A stretch of DNA of 64,000 bases from Neobacillus endophyticus (GCF_013248975.1 NZ_JABRWH010000001.1:4298001-4362000), one strand, 5' to 3'. Numbered from the stretch's first letter, positions 26,929-35,127 are shown. Translations and numbers: made by a program. Notes: generated from the letters alone by a model not told the origin.

Positions 26929-26996
26929 CGAAATCTGGTCCTTAACCTAAAGAAAGAGCACAATTCTTGCTACAGAATTGCGCCCGATTGTTGAAC
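26929..26996 (-). repeat. junction repeat J11
   Basis: AATCTGGTCC box, arms GCACAATTCT and AGAATTGCGC with a G-U only at one position in minus-strand RNA, core at 26980-26995. Confidence 0.85.
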
Positions 26997-27019
26997 AAGG
27001 AATTTTAGCCAGCCGTAGG

Positions 27020-27241
27020 TTATGAACAGCAATAAAGTGCATAATCAAAAGCATCTTCCGGAATAAATACTTGATTGGCTTTTAGTTTATACGGAATGTT
27101 ATTTCGTTTTAGTTTTTCTATACTTAGTCCAGATCTTATATCTCCCCAGTGTACATATTTACCGTTATATTCTTTTTTTTCGCACGCACTAGTTATCGCC
27201 ATAACAAAAATACATACCAATATTAGTAATTTTTTTTTCAA
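27020..27241 (-). CDS. small lipoprotein of unknown function
   Basis: A 73-residue protein from the TTG at 27241. A lysine start and hydrophobic core lead to the lipobox ITSAC (Cys20), so it should be a membrane-anchored lipoprotein with a mature part of about 54 residues. The earlier TTG at 27250 touches the AAGGAG ribosome site, so the later start nine bases away is preferred. The mature part (KYVHWGDIRSGLSIEKL) is not recognised. Single-gene unit between J11 and J12. Confidence 0.7.
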   Translation of the reverse strand: MKKKLLILVCIFVMAITSACEKKEYNGKYVHWGDIRSGLSIEKLKRNNIPYKLKANQVFIPEDAFDYALYCCS

Positions 27242-27415
27242 CCTAACCAACTCCTTGTTAATCTGTATATCAAAATATAATATTTAATCAATTTTTCTTC
27301 ATTAGGTACAATACCCCATCTGTCATTGTTGAACTAGCCAGTTAATTTTAGTTCAACCCTTCACAAAGCTCATATTAATTTTAACATAAATATCCAGTTA
27401 CCTTTAAAGTAGTTA

Positions 27416-27485
27416 TTCCATTAAATGGCCTAAACATAAAGAAAGAGCACAATTCTGTTAAAGAATCGCGCCCGATTGCTGAATA
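27416..27485 (-). repeat. junction repeat J12
   Basis: TTAAATGGCC, arms GCACAATTCT and AGAATCGCGC (10 pairs in minus-strand RNA including two G-U), TTTCTTTATG run, core at 27468-27483. Confidence 0.88.
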
Positions 27486-27539
27486 TGGAAAATAAGAAAA
27501 AAGGTGCCGCATCTACTACCTTAGTTCATTGAATAATGA

Positions 27540-28076
27540 CTAAACGTTTTTGGTTTTCAACCATTCGTTTTCTAAAATACTCATTTCCCATAAACTCCAG
27601 TATTCTTCACCATATTTTTTCGAATCTCGAAGTAACCCCTCTTTTATAAATCCTGCTTTTTCGTAACAGGCGATAGCAGAAACATTAAAATCAAATATCC
27701 CAAGACTAACTCTATGTAGTTGAAGTTCATCAAATGCGATTTTAAGAATTTCCTTAATCATTTGCTGACCTATTCCTTTACCTCTAGTGTTTTTATCACC
27801 GACTAATACTTTTCCAACTCTTGCAGATTTGTTTTTTCTATCAATTTCCCTCAAAGAGATATGACCAATAGTTACACCAGTTTCATTATCAATTACTTTA
27901 TAAACCATAGTTTCTGCTTTTTCAGTATTGGCATTTTCAATGTACTTTTCTAATTGAGTATCATTCAAGGGGTAATCAAACCACGGACCTCCCCATTGAA
28001 GTAAGAATGCAGGTGAATCAATCCAATTGATAAGTTGTTTGAAATCAGAACACTCAAAATACTTTAGCTCTACCAT
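27540..28076 (-). CDS. GNAT family N-acetyltransferase (RimJ/RimL type)
   Basis: A 178-residue GNAT with LVGDKNTRGKGIGQQMI as the acetyl-CoA loop and FNVSAIACYEKAGFIKEG near the end. This resembles spermidine/ribosomal-protein-type acetyltransferases, but the substrate is not known. The ribosome site AAGGGAGAAGG lies before the ATG. It is a single-gene unit between J12 and J13. Confidence 0.88.
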   Translation of the reverse strand: MVELKYFECSDFKQLINWIDSPAFLLQWGGPWFDYPLNDTQLEKYIENANTEKAETMVYKVIDNETGVTIGHISLREIDRKNKSARVGKVLVGDKNTRGKGIGQQMIKEILKIAFDELQLHRVSLGIFDFNVSAIACYEKAGFIKEGLLRDSKKYGEEYWSLWEMSILENEWLKTKNV

Positions 28077-28182
28077 AAATACCTTCTCCCTTTGATATCA
28101 ACTTTAACACTTTACCACTTTATATGATAAAGTATATTCTAATAATTCCTTGTTCTTCAACTTTTCTTTAAAGGCCTTGCTC

Positions 28183-28283
28183 CACAATATGGCCCTAAGC
28201 ATAAAGAAAGAGCACAATTCTTGTTAGATAATCGCGCCCGATTGTTGAATATCGTTATTAAAGTAACGTGGCACTTTAATAAG
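28183..28283 (-). repeat. junction repeat J13
   Basis: AATATGGCCC, the same GCACAATT/AATCGCGC hairpin as J4, core at 28234-28249, ATCGTTATTAAAGTAA and a short tail. Confidence 0.88.
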
Positions 28284-28302
28284 GTTTATAAATCATTATT
28301 GA

Positions 28303-28533
28303 TTACCATTCAATATCTATATATATTTCTGAAAGCAGTCTTTCCTCGATTGTCCCATTCTTAAAAAGAAGTTCGGGGGTTTCAAACTCTTGTGTAAGTG
28401 AACCTTTTACCTTTGTAAGATAATATCCATCTGGGTTTTGACTAATCCAGTATTCTTCATTTTGGTAATAAAAATTAAATTCTTCTCCCCAAGCTACACG
28501 TTCTTGGAATTCTTTAAATTCATCCTTGGTCAT
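28303..28533 (-). CDS. small hypothetical protein
   Basis: A 76-residue acidic soluble protein (MTKDEFKEFQERVAWGEEF...) with aromatic beta-like stretches FNFYYQNEEYWISQ and GYYLTKVKG. The family is not recognised. A very strong ribosome site (GAGGGGGAG) precedes the ATG. J14 lies directly upstream, only about 30 bases from the start, so the repeat abuts the gene on both sides. Confidence 0.65.
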   Translation of the reverse strand: MTKDEFKEFQERVAWGEEFNFYYQNEEYWISQNPDGYYLTKVKGSLTQEFETPELLFKNGTIEERLLSEIYIDIEW

Positions 28534-28551
28534 TTCTCCCCCTCTTTCCCA

Positions 28552-28611
28552 GTTTATTATATAAACGCGCCCGATTGTTGAAGATCGTTATAGAAGTAAA
28601 GTAACTGTGAG
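28552..28611 (-). repeat. junction repeat J14
   Basis: A perfect small hairpin GTTTAT-TAT-ATAAAC (28552-28566) abuts the core (28567-28582), then GAAGATCGTTATAGAAGTAAAG. The hairpin is unlike all others in sequence but occupies the same place. Confidence 0.82.
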
Positions 28612-28777
28612 ATTGCCTCCTCTATCTGTGTTTTCGTAAACAATTATAGTCATTACAAATTCTTAATTTAGTAACGATTACAATGCTACTGTTTATTTAT
28701 TTTATACATTATTAAAACTAAGAAATCCCCAACTTTTAGATTGAGGAAAATACGATTAATTTTTATGATGCAAATAT

Positions 28778-29218
28778 TCATCTTTTTGTTTCAAGAATAC
28801 TTTTTATTTTTTTCAAATCTTTATTGTTTGCTCTATTCATCATTAAAGACATAAACGGAGCAAACACCTTTGAAAATCCAGTCGGTATCCCTTTGTTACG
28901 AAGAGTCATTCGGGTCGAATTGTCGTCAAGGGATTCCCAAGTATAGGTTGTTTCCATTGGAAAAGGTCCTTGAGCAGTTTTCATTATAAGTTTTTTGCCA
29001 GGAATGTAATCTATTACTTGATATATATAAGCGAGATCACGTCCTAAAAATTTGGCCTTAAATGCAATGTTAGAACCAATACTTAACGGTTTTTGAGTTT
29101 TCCATTCAACTGATTTAATATTTACATACCATTTTGGGGCATTGTCAGGGTTTGCTGCGTACTCAGAAACTTTTTCACAAGGAGAATGAATAATTATTTC
29201 TGTTAAAACGTCTACCAT
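28778..29218 (-). CDS. SRPBCC (START-like) family protein
   Basis: A 146-residue protein with the helix-grip START/Bet v1 pattern, from TEIIIHSPCEKVSEYAANPD through WYVNIKSVEWKT to GFSKVFAPFMSLMMNR. The family binds hydrophobic ligands or acts as polyketide cyclase-like enzymes; the ligand is unknown. AAGGAAGG precedes the start. It sits between J14 and the Sda-like gene on the minus strand. Confidence 0.82.
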   Translation of the reverse strand: MVDVLTEIIIHSPCEKVSEYAANPDNAPKWYVNIKSVEWKTQKPLSIGSNIAFKAKFLGRDLAYIYQVIDYIPGKKLIMKTAQGPFPMETTYTWESLDDNSTRMTLRNKGIPTGFSKVFAPFMSLMMNRANNKDLKKIKSILETKR

Positions 29219-29423
29219 TTCCTATACCTTCCTTTATAAATAGTGTCAAAATTGAGGGCCATGTAATTGTATATTTCTGACAAACATATGATCAATCAAC
29301 TTACAACCAATGAGCATCAGGTGCTCTTTTGAAATATGGAAAGTGGATTTTTTGTCAATAGTAAGATTTATCGTCAGCCATCCCCTTTTTTTGTGTACCA
29401 AACTGGGAACATGGTGCGATGTT

Positions 29424-29460
29424 AAAATCCATCCTTTTGTGCCGTTAAGGATGGATTTTT
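29424..29460 (-). terminator. terminator of the Sda-like gene
   Basis: AAAATCCATCCTT and AAGGATGGATTTT are perfect 13-bp arms around a 10-base loop. It lies 27 bases past the Sda-like stop codon and has T-runs on both strands. Confidence 0.9.
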
Positions 29461-29486
29461 AATTGTTTTAACATACATAAAAACCT

Positions 29487-29645
29487 TTACTTTATTTGCA
29501 AGAAATAATCCTTAGGATGTAGATTTCTGTGTTTAATTTCTTTAAACACAAAGTCAATAAAGTCTTTTTCCATATGTTGCTCAATTGCCTTTTTATAAAT
29601 AGTCAATAATAGATTGTTTTCCACATAAAACCAGCTATAATGCAT
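29487..29645 (-). CDS. Sda-like sporulation histidine kinase inhibitor
   Basis: A 52-residue protein whose middle (NNLLLTIYKKAIEQHMEKDF then IDFVFKEIKHRNL) follows the helical-hairpin pattern of B. subtilis Sda ([20 protein letters not shown] then IELIENEIKRRSL). Sda binds the dimerisation domain of KinA and blocks phosphotransfer to Spo0F when replication is disturbed. GGGGGAG lies 12 bases before the ATG at 29645; an in-frame ATG at 29666 would add seven residues but has a poor site. A perfect terminator follows. The N-terminus is longer than in the classical protein. Confidence 0.75.
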   Translation of the reverse strand: MHYSWFYVENNLLLTIYKKAIEQHMEKDFIDFVFKEIKHRNLHPKDYFLQIK

Positions 29646-29778
29646 TATGTAACATTTCTCCCCCATAAAAACTTTTGCCTTATTTTATGAATTACATAAG
29701 AGAAATTTTGACAAAAAATATTATTATCAGGAAATGGATTCGTCTATTGAAAATTACAACACATAAATATTTACGAAG

Positions 29779-29973
29779 TTAGTTGATCAAACGCCTTATA
29801 TTATTTAAATTTTCTTGTTGATCTCGTTTTTTATTTTGCTTGTAAATATAATTAATCATTGTCATAGATTTAATGCCTAAGATAGCAAGTATTATTGAAT
29901 AAATCGACGTTAAAACCACACCACTTATAGCAATCCAAAATAATGTTGTGATCTTATTTCCTTTGCCTAACAT
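29779..29973 (-). CDS. small membrane protein of unknown function
   Basis: A 64-residue protein with one long hydrophobic stretch (about 10-40, possibly two helices) and a charged C-terminal tail (KQNKKRDQQENLNNIRRL) that is probably cytoplasmic. GGAGGG lies before the ATG. The family is not recognised. It precedes the Sda-like gene on the same strand but is about 130 bases away. Confidence 0.6.
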   Translation of the reverse strand: MLGKGNKITTLFWIAISGVVLTSIYSIILAILGIKSMTMINYIYKQNKKRDQQENLNNIRRLIN

Positions 29974-30283
29974 TCAAAGCCCTCCAGAACAACTTTAATA
30001 ATTATTATCCTGTACAAAACATGGAAAATTATCATTATTTGCTAAAAAATTGAAATTATAGGGCACTGTGATTTAGTTATATATCAATACCTGATAATCT
30101 TTTTAGTATAAAAATTACGGTTAAATTGAAAAATAAACCTGTAAGGTTAAGGAACAGTATATTTGTATTCCCAGCTTACAAATGTCTTTTTCTTACCCTT
30201 TCCTCCAGGGCATTGCTCTACATGTCATTATCCTAAATATGCTAAGAGCAGGCTCGTACGTTAGCAGCGTGCTCCTAGCGAAT

Positions 30284-30325
30284 AGCCCTCCTTATTAGTA
30301 TTAGTAAGGAGGGCTTATTCCATTT
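30284..30325 (+). terminator. hairpin terminator in the 29974-30392 gap
   Basis: AGCCCTCCTTA and TAAGGAGGGCT form a perfect 11-bp stem with TTATTCCATTTC after it on the plus strand. I see no gene in 29974-30392, so what it ends is unclear. Confidence 0.65.
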
Positions 30326-30392
30326 CGGTTGCCTTAATGGCAGCCATTTAGCCTTTAGAGCAAGGTAAAGAGAAAAAAAGACAGGCGAAAGC

Positions 30393-30665
30393 TTGGCATC
30401 CATGCGTTTAAATAAAATAAAGGCTGTTTTCGCAACTTTGTTGTTTTTAACAACTCTTTTTATAAAATGGTTTTTAATTTATTTGGGAATGAATAAAAGA
30501 AGAAAAGTGTGTGATAAAGGAATCTTAGCTTCTTTGGTTGTTTTAGGTGTTGCGACTCTACGCTACCTAGAGCAAAGAGAAAAGCGCCTCTACCTCCAGT
30601 TAAAGATAGAGCGCGCTAAACAAAAGAAGAAAAAGAAAAAGAACTCCCAACGTCGGAAGCGTTAA
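30393..30665 (+). CDS. small membrane protein with basic tail
   Basis: A 90-residue protein with two hydrophobic segments (about 10-32 and 43-57) and a strongly basic, lysine-rich tail (KQKKKKKKNSQRRKR). The start is uncertain: TTG at 30393, ATG at 30402 or a later ATG near 30489. It is one of the few plus-strand genes in the array. The stop lies inside a hairpin whose arms are GAACTCC and GGAGTTC. Family not recognised. Confidence 0.5.
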   Translation: MASMRLNKIKAVFATLLFLTTLFIKWFLIYLGMNKRRKVCDKGILASLVVLGVATLRYLEQREKRLYLQLKIERAKQKKKKKKNSQRRKR

Positions 30666-30779
30666 GGAGTTCTAAGAACCTCAAACGGAGGGAAGGAGCT
30701 TGCTCCTTTCCTCCACCATTTACTTGTATGTTACTTTTACCCTCTTTATACCAAAAAGAACAAGGGAAGTGAGCGTTTG

Positions 30780-31274
30780 ATGTCAACTTTTTCATTATGC
30801 CTATCATTGATAGCTTTTATTCTCTCTCTCAGTAATTACATCACGGCAAGACGGGACCGAAAACGGGAAGAGGAAGAGCTAAAAAGAGAGAAAGAGGAGC
30901 AAGAGATGGAAGAGCAAGAGATGGAGGAGCAAGAAATAGAGGAGCAAGAAATAGAAGAAATCCGTCAGTATTTAAATGCCTTAAACAAAAATGAAAACAA
31001 AGAAGAACGTCTGGTCTATCAAGTGATGGATTTGCAGTTGATTAAATATAGAGGAATCCAAACAGGAGATATTGTTCCAAATGATAAGGTAGCAATGGCT
31101 ATAGATAAATCTATAGAGGGATTTATCTGGCTGTATGAAAAAGGTTATTCGCTTGAAAGGAATATTAAAGAATTGGTAAAAGAAGAAGAAGAAAAGCTAC
31201 AATATGAAGAAATGATGAACGCATTTGCAGTTTTGAACGATTTCATGAGTACGCATATGGCTTTAACGCGATAA
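30780..31274 (+). CDS. membrane-anchored coiled-coil protein
   Basis: A 164-residue protein with an N-terminal transmembrane segment (about 2-22). It is followed by a very acidic/basic coiled-coil region with five-residue repeats of the form EEQEM/EEQEI (residues about 41-62), and a helical C-terminal domain. The start is ATG 30780 with AAGGGAAGTG upstream. It follows the small basic-tail membrane protein on the plus strand. A terminator follows at once. Function unknown. Confidence 0.65.
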   Translation: MSTFSLCLSLIAFILSLSNYITARRDRKREEEELKREKEEQEMEEQEMEEQEIEEQEIEEIRQYLNALNKNENKEERLVYQVMDLQLIKYRGIQTGDIVPNDKVAMAIDKSIEGFIWLYEKGYSLERNIKELVKEEEEKLQYEEMMNAFAVLNDFMSTHMALTR

Positions 31275-31283
31275 GAAGAGAAA

Positions 31284-31318
31284 GATCAGATGGACTATTA
31301 CATTTGGTCTTTTTTTAT
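31284..31318 (+). terminator. Rho-independent terminator
   Basis: GATCAGATG pairs with CATTTGGTC (nine pairs with G-U), followed by eight T. It ends the plus-strand coiled-coil gene. Confidence 0.8.
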
Positions 31319-31341
31319 CGGTATTTCCAATTCCAAAATAA

Positions 31342-31416
31342 AAAGCCAAATTTCTCAATATTTAAATTAAGAAATTTGGCTTTCTTGTTGCTCTGGAAAA
31401 GCGCCCGATTGTTGAA
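31342..31416 (-). repeat. junction repeat J15 with its own terminator
   Basis: AAAGCCAAATTTCT (31342-31355) and AGAAATTTGGCTTT (31370-31383) are a perfect 14-bp stem. It is joined by TTGTTGCTCTGGAAAA to the core at 31401-31416. Confidence 0.82.
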
Positions 31417-31522
31417 TACCTTTCCTTCTAACTCAATGAGTTCTTATGGTATTTTACCAATATCTGAAACCCAAAAAATGAAGTACTATTAACTCTATAA
31501 AACCAATGCTTTGTATTAGCAA

Positions 31523-31864
31523 TTAAAGTGAGCCTGAAGCTTGGCTGACCAATGACACTAGCTGCCTTGAATCAAACGTATCCCCTTCACGCAGCTTCAT
31601 TGTTTTTCTTTCCGGTGGACCATCGAACATGCCTTCAGGAAGCTCCAACTCGGCAGCATTAAAGATCGTAAAGCTAACCGCATTTTTTGATGTTGAGATG
31701 ACAGCAGCGTATTTTCCGTTTTTCAAAAAATGGGGTTTCTTATACTGAATACGTTCATGGACATCCGGTATAGCCTGGTGGACGACCTCACGTAAATTTG
31801 TAGATAGTTCTCCCTGCCATGGTTCTTTTAACGCTTTAATAAAATCAGTTACTTCCTGATTCAT
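31523..31864 (-). CDS. DUF1801 (YdhG-like) domain protein
   Basis: A 113-residue protein of the DUF1801 fold, with VHERIQYKKPHFLKNGKYAA as the conserved core and VSFTIFNAAELELPEGMF after it. The function of the family is not established. It is the last gene of the ECF42 operon, 51 bases after the VOC gene and under the promoter at 32356-32383. It shares the GC-richer composition of that block. Confidence 0.8.
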   Translation of the reverse strand: MNQEVTDFIKALKEPWQGELSTNLREVVHQAIPDVHERIQYKKPHFLKNGKYAAVISTSKNAVSFTIFNAAELELPEGMFDGPPERKTMKLREGDTFDSRQLVSLVSQASGSL

Positions 31865-31915
31865 TATGCATACTCTCCTTTTTGTATGTAGTGAATTTTT
31901 TTAATTTGGGATGGT

Positions 31916-32311
31916 TTACGGTTTGGTAATCATCCATGTAACACCGAATTTATCTATAACTTCTCCATAGTATGCGCCCCATGGCTGCAAAACAAAGGGA
32001 TACTTGTTTTCTCCACCCTCACCAAGCTTGGTATATGCCTCTCTAGCTTCAGACTCATTGTCATAGGTTAAAGCAAGACTGATGCTGCGGCTGCTCGATA
32101 CCGGTTCAAAGGAATCAGTGATCATTAGCATATTCCTTCCAGCTACCATCAAAGACAGATGCATAACTTTATCCTTCATCGCTTCTGGAGTTCCTGGTGC
32201 TTCACCGAATGTTTTAATTAATAGAATTTCCCCACCGAGTGACTCTACGTAAAAATCCGCCTGGCTTCTTGCATCCTCCGACATTAGATAAGAGTTTAAT
32301 TGTGCTCCCAT
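31916..32311 (-). CDS. VOC family protein (PhnB-like)
   Basis: A 131-residue glyoxalase/VOC-fold protein of the PhnB type, with LNSYLMSEDARSQADFYVE, KVMHLSLMVAGRNMLM and the typical end QPWGAYYGEVIDKFGVTWMI. Such proteins are common partners of YciI and ECF sigma genes; their reaction is unknown. A TGTCGA-N17-CGTTG promoter lies 45-72 bases upstream of its start. It is followed by the DUF1801 gene in the same operon. Confidence 0.85.
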   Translation of the reverse strand: MGAQLNSYLMSEDARSQADFYVESLGGEILLIKTFGEAPGTPEAMKDKVMHLSLMVAGRNMLMITDSFEPVSSSRSISLALTYDNESEAREAYTKLGEGGENKYPFVLQPWGAYYGEVIDKFGVTWMITKP

Positions 32312-32355
32312 TTTTTCAACAACCTTTCCATTTTTTATTTGTCCTTCGATAAATA

Positions 32356-32383
32356 CAACGAATAAACATTGGTGAAATCGACA
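32356..32383 (-). promoter_or_regulatory. ECF42-type promoter P3 (before the VOC gene)
   Basis: In minus sense TGTCGA (32383-32378), 17 bases, then CGTTG (32360-32356). It has the same spacing and boxes as P1 and P2. Confidence 0.75.
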
Positions 32384-32399
32384 AAAGTAAAAAACTTTT

Positions 32400-32831
32400 T
32401 TAAATTTTTTTTAACATGTTGAGTTGGTTCTCTAAATCGGCTTCCATGACCAGCGTTCCAGAGTCTCGTAAGAAACCCTGATTCTCTTTGAGCTTACGAA
32501 CTTCGATTTTACACTCGTCTCGACCCGGAACCGGCATCCGTAGAGCCAAATTGAATGCCTCATCTTCTGAGTTGACATCGATCAGGATATATTCCGCAAT
32601 AAGCTCTTGATCAACCGGAAACGGGCCGGCCAGTATTTCCGGCCATCCACTATCAGATGGATGCATTATCCTTATCCCGGTTGAGCTTGGATGGAGTTCC
32701 TCTGCAGAAATGAGCACACCGGCGCTGGCCAAAGACTTCTTGTACGCAATCATTGCATCGTTGTGTTCCCGGCTGTAATTTACCCCTGCTTCCGAGTACC
32801 CGGTCGCCTTGACAATGAACATAAATCGCAT
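32400..32831 (-). CDS. YciI-like (DGPF) family protein, second copy in the ECF42 locus
   Basis: A 143-residue YciI/DGPF-domain protein. MRFMFIVKATGYSEAG opens it, AGPFPVDQELIAEYILIDV corresponds to the DGPF motif, and RMPVPGRDECKIEVRKL closes the core. Such genes are conserved partners of ECF42 sigma factors; their function is unknown. It lies 113 bases after the sigma gene with its own TGTCGA-N17-CGTCG promoter. It is a diverged paralogue of the gene at 34207-34641. Confidence 0.85.
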   Translation of the reverse strand: MRFMFIVKATGYSEAGVNYSREHNDAMIAYKKSLASAGVLISAEELHPSSTGIRIMHPSDSGWPEILAGPFPVDQELIAEYILIDVNSEDEAFNLALRMPVPGRDECKIEVRKLKENQGFLRDSGTLVMEADLENQLNMLKKI

Positions 32832-32903
32832 TATTGTTTCCCTCCCTTATGGGAAGATCACTTTAAGGCAATATTCACTGCCGTAACTCTTCCCTTACTA
32901 TAT

Positions 32904-32931
32904 CGACGATTGGGAAACCCTGTTATCGACA
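32904..32931 (-). promoter_or_regulatory. ECF42-type promoter P2 (before the second YciI gene)
   Basis: In minus sense TGTCGA (32931-32926), 17 bases, then CGTCG (32908-32904). Confidence 0.75.
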
Positions 32932-32944
32932 ATACTGTAAAAAA

Positions 32945-34210
32945 TTATTTTGATATGCGAGAATCACATTCAGCTGCCCGGTTGAGTAAAAGTTTCCGTT
33001 CACGCTCATTCAGAGTCATAGATGCTGCTTGTTCAAATTCTTTACGAGCTTCATCGACCCTCCCAAGCTTCACCAGAAAGTCTCCACGAACGCTCGGTAG
33101 AAGATGGTATCCCTTTAAGGAAGATTCTTCAGCGAGCTCGTCGACAATCTGAAGTCCAAAGGCAGGTCCAAACGCCATAGATACGGCGACTGCCCGGTTT
33201 AATTCGACGATTGGCGATGGAGTAACTCTTGACAATGCTTCATAAAGGGCTGCAATACGAATCCAATCGGTATTATCCGAGGTAGGTGCCTGTGCATGAC
33301 AAACCGAAATCGAAGCCTGCAGCGAGTAAGGTCCGAGCGGTCGTCCAAGCTTTCGGCTACGCTCTAATGCCTCTAATCCGCGACGAATTAACAATTGATC
33401 CCACTCGGCCCGGTTCTGATCCATGAGAAGAACAGGTTCGCCCATAGAGTTAACCCGCGTTTTAAAGCGCGATGATTGAATCTCCATAAGGGCGACTAAT
33501 CCATGAACTTCCGGCTCATGAGGTACGATCTCGGCCAGTACACGTCCGAGTCTTAGCGCCTCCTGACAAAGGAGCGGACGGATCCATTGATCCCCGGAGG
33601 TTGCCGAATATCCTTCGTTGAACATAAGGTAAATCACCTCAAGTACTGCAGAAAGGCGATCTTTAAGTTCTTCTCCTGCCGGCACCTCAAAAGGAACCTT
33701 TTTGTCTCTAAGAGTTCTCTTGGCTCGGACAATTCGCTGTGCAATCGTTGCTTCAGCAGCTAGAAAAGAACGTGCAATTTCATCCGTTGTAAGCCCACAT
33801 AACAAGCGAAGTGTAAGAGCTACTCTAGCCTCCTGAGATAACACCGGATGGCAGGTCATAAAAATCAGACGAAGAAGATCGTCACCGATCTCCCCGGCTA
33901 AAGTATGGTTTATGTCATCCTCTGTATATAAATCAGTATTGCGGGCGATCTCTGTGTACTTCTGATTACACAGTTTGGTCCTGCGTATAAGGTCAATCGC
34001 ACGTCGCTTCGCCGTCGTCATAAGCCAAGCACCTGGTTTGTCTGGAATGCCGGTCTGTGGCCATTGTTCAAGGGCAACCATCAAAGCATCGTGGGCAAGA
34101 TCCTCAGCAAGACCGACATCCCGTACTATTCGAGTTAACCCCGCAATAAGCTTTGCTGACTCTATTCGCCATATTCCATCAATGGTTCGATGTGTATCGG
34201 ACAAACTCAC
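32945..34210 (-). CDS. ECF42-type RNA polymerase sigma factor
   Basis: A 421-residue sigma factor. Sigma-70 region 2 (about 20-85, with DVGLAEDLAHDALMVALEQW and PGAWLMTTAKRRAIDL) and region 4 (about 125-175, LTTDEIARSFL) are followed by a long C-terminal domain with TPR-like helices. That is the hallmark of the ECF42 group, which has no anti-sigma partner and may be self-regulated by this extension. It overlaps the upstream YciI gene by four bases (ATGA). Three promoters with one shared motif surround it. Confidence 0.9.
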   Translation of the reverse strand: MSLSDTHRTIDGIWRIESAKLIAGLTRIVRDVGLAEDLAHDALMVALEQWPQTGIPDKPGAWLMTTAKRRAIDLIRRTKLCNQKYTEIARNTDLYTEDDINHTLAGEIGDDLLRLIFMTCHPVLSQEARVALTLRLLCGLTTDEIARSFLAAEATIAQRIVRAKRTLRDKKVPFEVPAGEELKDRLSAVLEVIYLMFNEGYSATSGDQWIRPLLCQEALRLGRVLAEIVPHEPEVHGLVALMEIQSSRFKTRVNSMGEPVLLMDQNRAEWDQLLIRRGLEALERSRKLGRPLGPYSLQASISVCHAQAPTSDNTDWIRIAALYEALSRVTPSPIVELNRAVAVSMAFGPAFGLQIVDELAEESSLKGYHLLPSVRGDFLVKLGRVDEARKEFEQAASMTLNERERKLLLNRAAECDSRISK

Positions 34211-34641
34211 GCTTGTTTCTGCTCCTCAACCTTTTTACGAAGTGCTTCTTCTTTCGCCAACCACTCGGGATTGTCTGTTAAGTCCTCTACCATCATTACC
34301 TGCCTGAGCTCAATCTCTCCCTGGCCAAATCCATGGGGGTCCGGCATACGCAGTGCCCATTCAATGGCTTCTTCTCTCGATTTGACATCAATCAGCGTAT
34401 ATCCTGCAATCAATTCTTTTGCCTCCGTAAACGGACCATCAATAATCTTCGGTTTACCTCCAGGTTCCGGATAGGAAATTCTGATTCCGTTTGAGCTGGC
34501 CATGAGGCCATCAGCCGCTAGCAAGACACCGGCCTTTACCAATTCTTCGTTATATTTCTGCATGGCATCAATAAGCTCCTGGCTGGGCATAACCCCCGCC
34601 TCTGAATCTGTTGTAGCTTTGACAATCATCATAAATCTCAT
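34207..34641 (-). CDS. YciI-like (DGPF) family protein, first gene of the ECF42 operon
   Basis: A 144-residue YciI-family protein: MRFMMIVKATTDSEAG, IDGPFTEAKELIAGYTLIDV (DGPF-type motif, residues near 70) and RMPDPHGFGQGEIELRQV. It overlaps the sigma gene start by four bases, so the two are translationally coupled, as expected for ECF42 partners. AGGAGG precedes the ATG. The TGTCGA-N17-CGTTG promoter lies about 75-105 bases upstream. The block from 31.5 to 34.7 kb is GC-richer than its neighbours. Confidence 0.87.
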   Translation of the reverse strand: MRFMMIVKATTDSEAGVMPSQELIDAMQKYNEELVKAGVLLAADGLMASSNGIRISYPEPGGKPKIIDGPFTEAKELIAGYTLIDVKSREEAIEWALRMPDPHGFGQGEIELRQVMMVEDLTDNPEWLAKEEALRKKVEEQKQA

Positions 34642-34716
34642 TTTGTATACCTCCTATTTATTTGTTAAGTTTCTTAACTGATGTAAAACCTTCGGGTAAG
34701 TCCGCTTCTATATATA

Positions 34717-34744
34717 CAACGAATTAACCTTAACCGGATCGACA
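34717..34744 (-). promoter_or_regulatory. ECF42-type promoter P1 (autoregulatory)
   Basis: In minus sense TGTCGA (34744-34739), 17 bases, then CGTTG (34721-34717), upstream of the YciI-sigma operon. The rest of the gap has a 10-bp inverted repeat AATAATAGGG/CCCTATTATT (34804-34813, 34868-34877). Confidence 0.75.
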
Positions 34745-34884
34745 GCTATATAAATTTTTTCTCCGTATTACTTTCGGCGACAAGCAGTAAAAATCCTGTC
34801 TATCAATAATAGGGCAGGACAGGCAAACAATCGGTCCATGCCTATGAGACTATCTACTAAGATTCACCCTATTATTAAAGGTGT

Positions 34885-34916
34885 TGTTCCAGAATCTGGC
34901 CCGATTGCTGAACCAA
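34885..34916 (-). repeat. junction repeat J16 (short form without hairpin)
   Basis: GAATCTGGCCCGATTGCTGAACC: the GGCCC box runs straight into CGATTG, so the usual 40-base hairpin segment is absent. GAATC and GATTG/C make a small dyad. It is the left edge of the duplicated Crp/AhpD unit. Confidence 0.8.
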
Positions 34917-35082
34917 GTAAAAAAGCAAACCTATTATATGTTCAAAAACTCGTCATCTTCTGAACACTCTTTTTTTGATTTGAAATGAAATTAGTTGTCA
35001 AATCAAAAAGAAGAGTGTTTAAGCAGAATGTCACTTTAGGATATAATTTAGGCTTATTTTATTTGCTATTTTGCTCATCCAA

Positions 35083-35127
35083 ATTAAGAAACCCAGCTAT
35101 TTATGAAGATTAGCTGGGTTTCTTAAT
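35083..35127 (-). terminator. terminator of the Crp/AhpD unit, copy 1
   Basis: ATTAAGAAACCCAGCTA and TAGCTGGGTTTCTTAAT are a perfect 17-bp stem 75 bases past the AhpD-like stop. Copy 2 is at 37981-38025. Confidence 0.85.

Noticed and set aside
32691-34474. Several plus-strand open frames across the ECF42 locus
   Set aside because: They are antisense shadows of the GC-richer sigma and YciI genes, which have clear domains and coupled starts.
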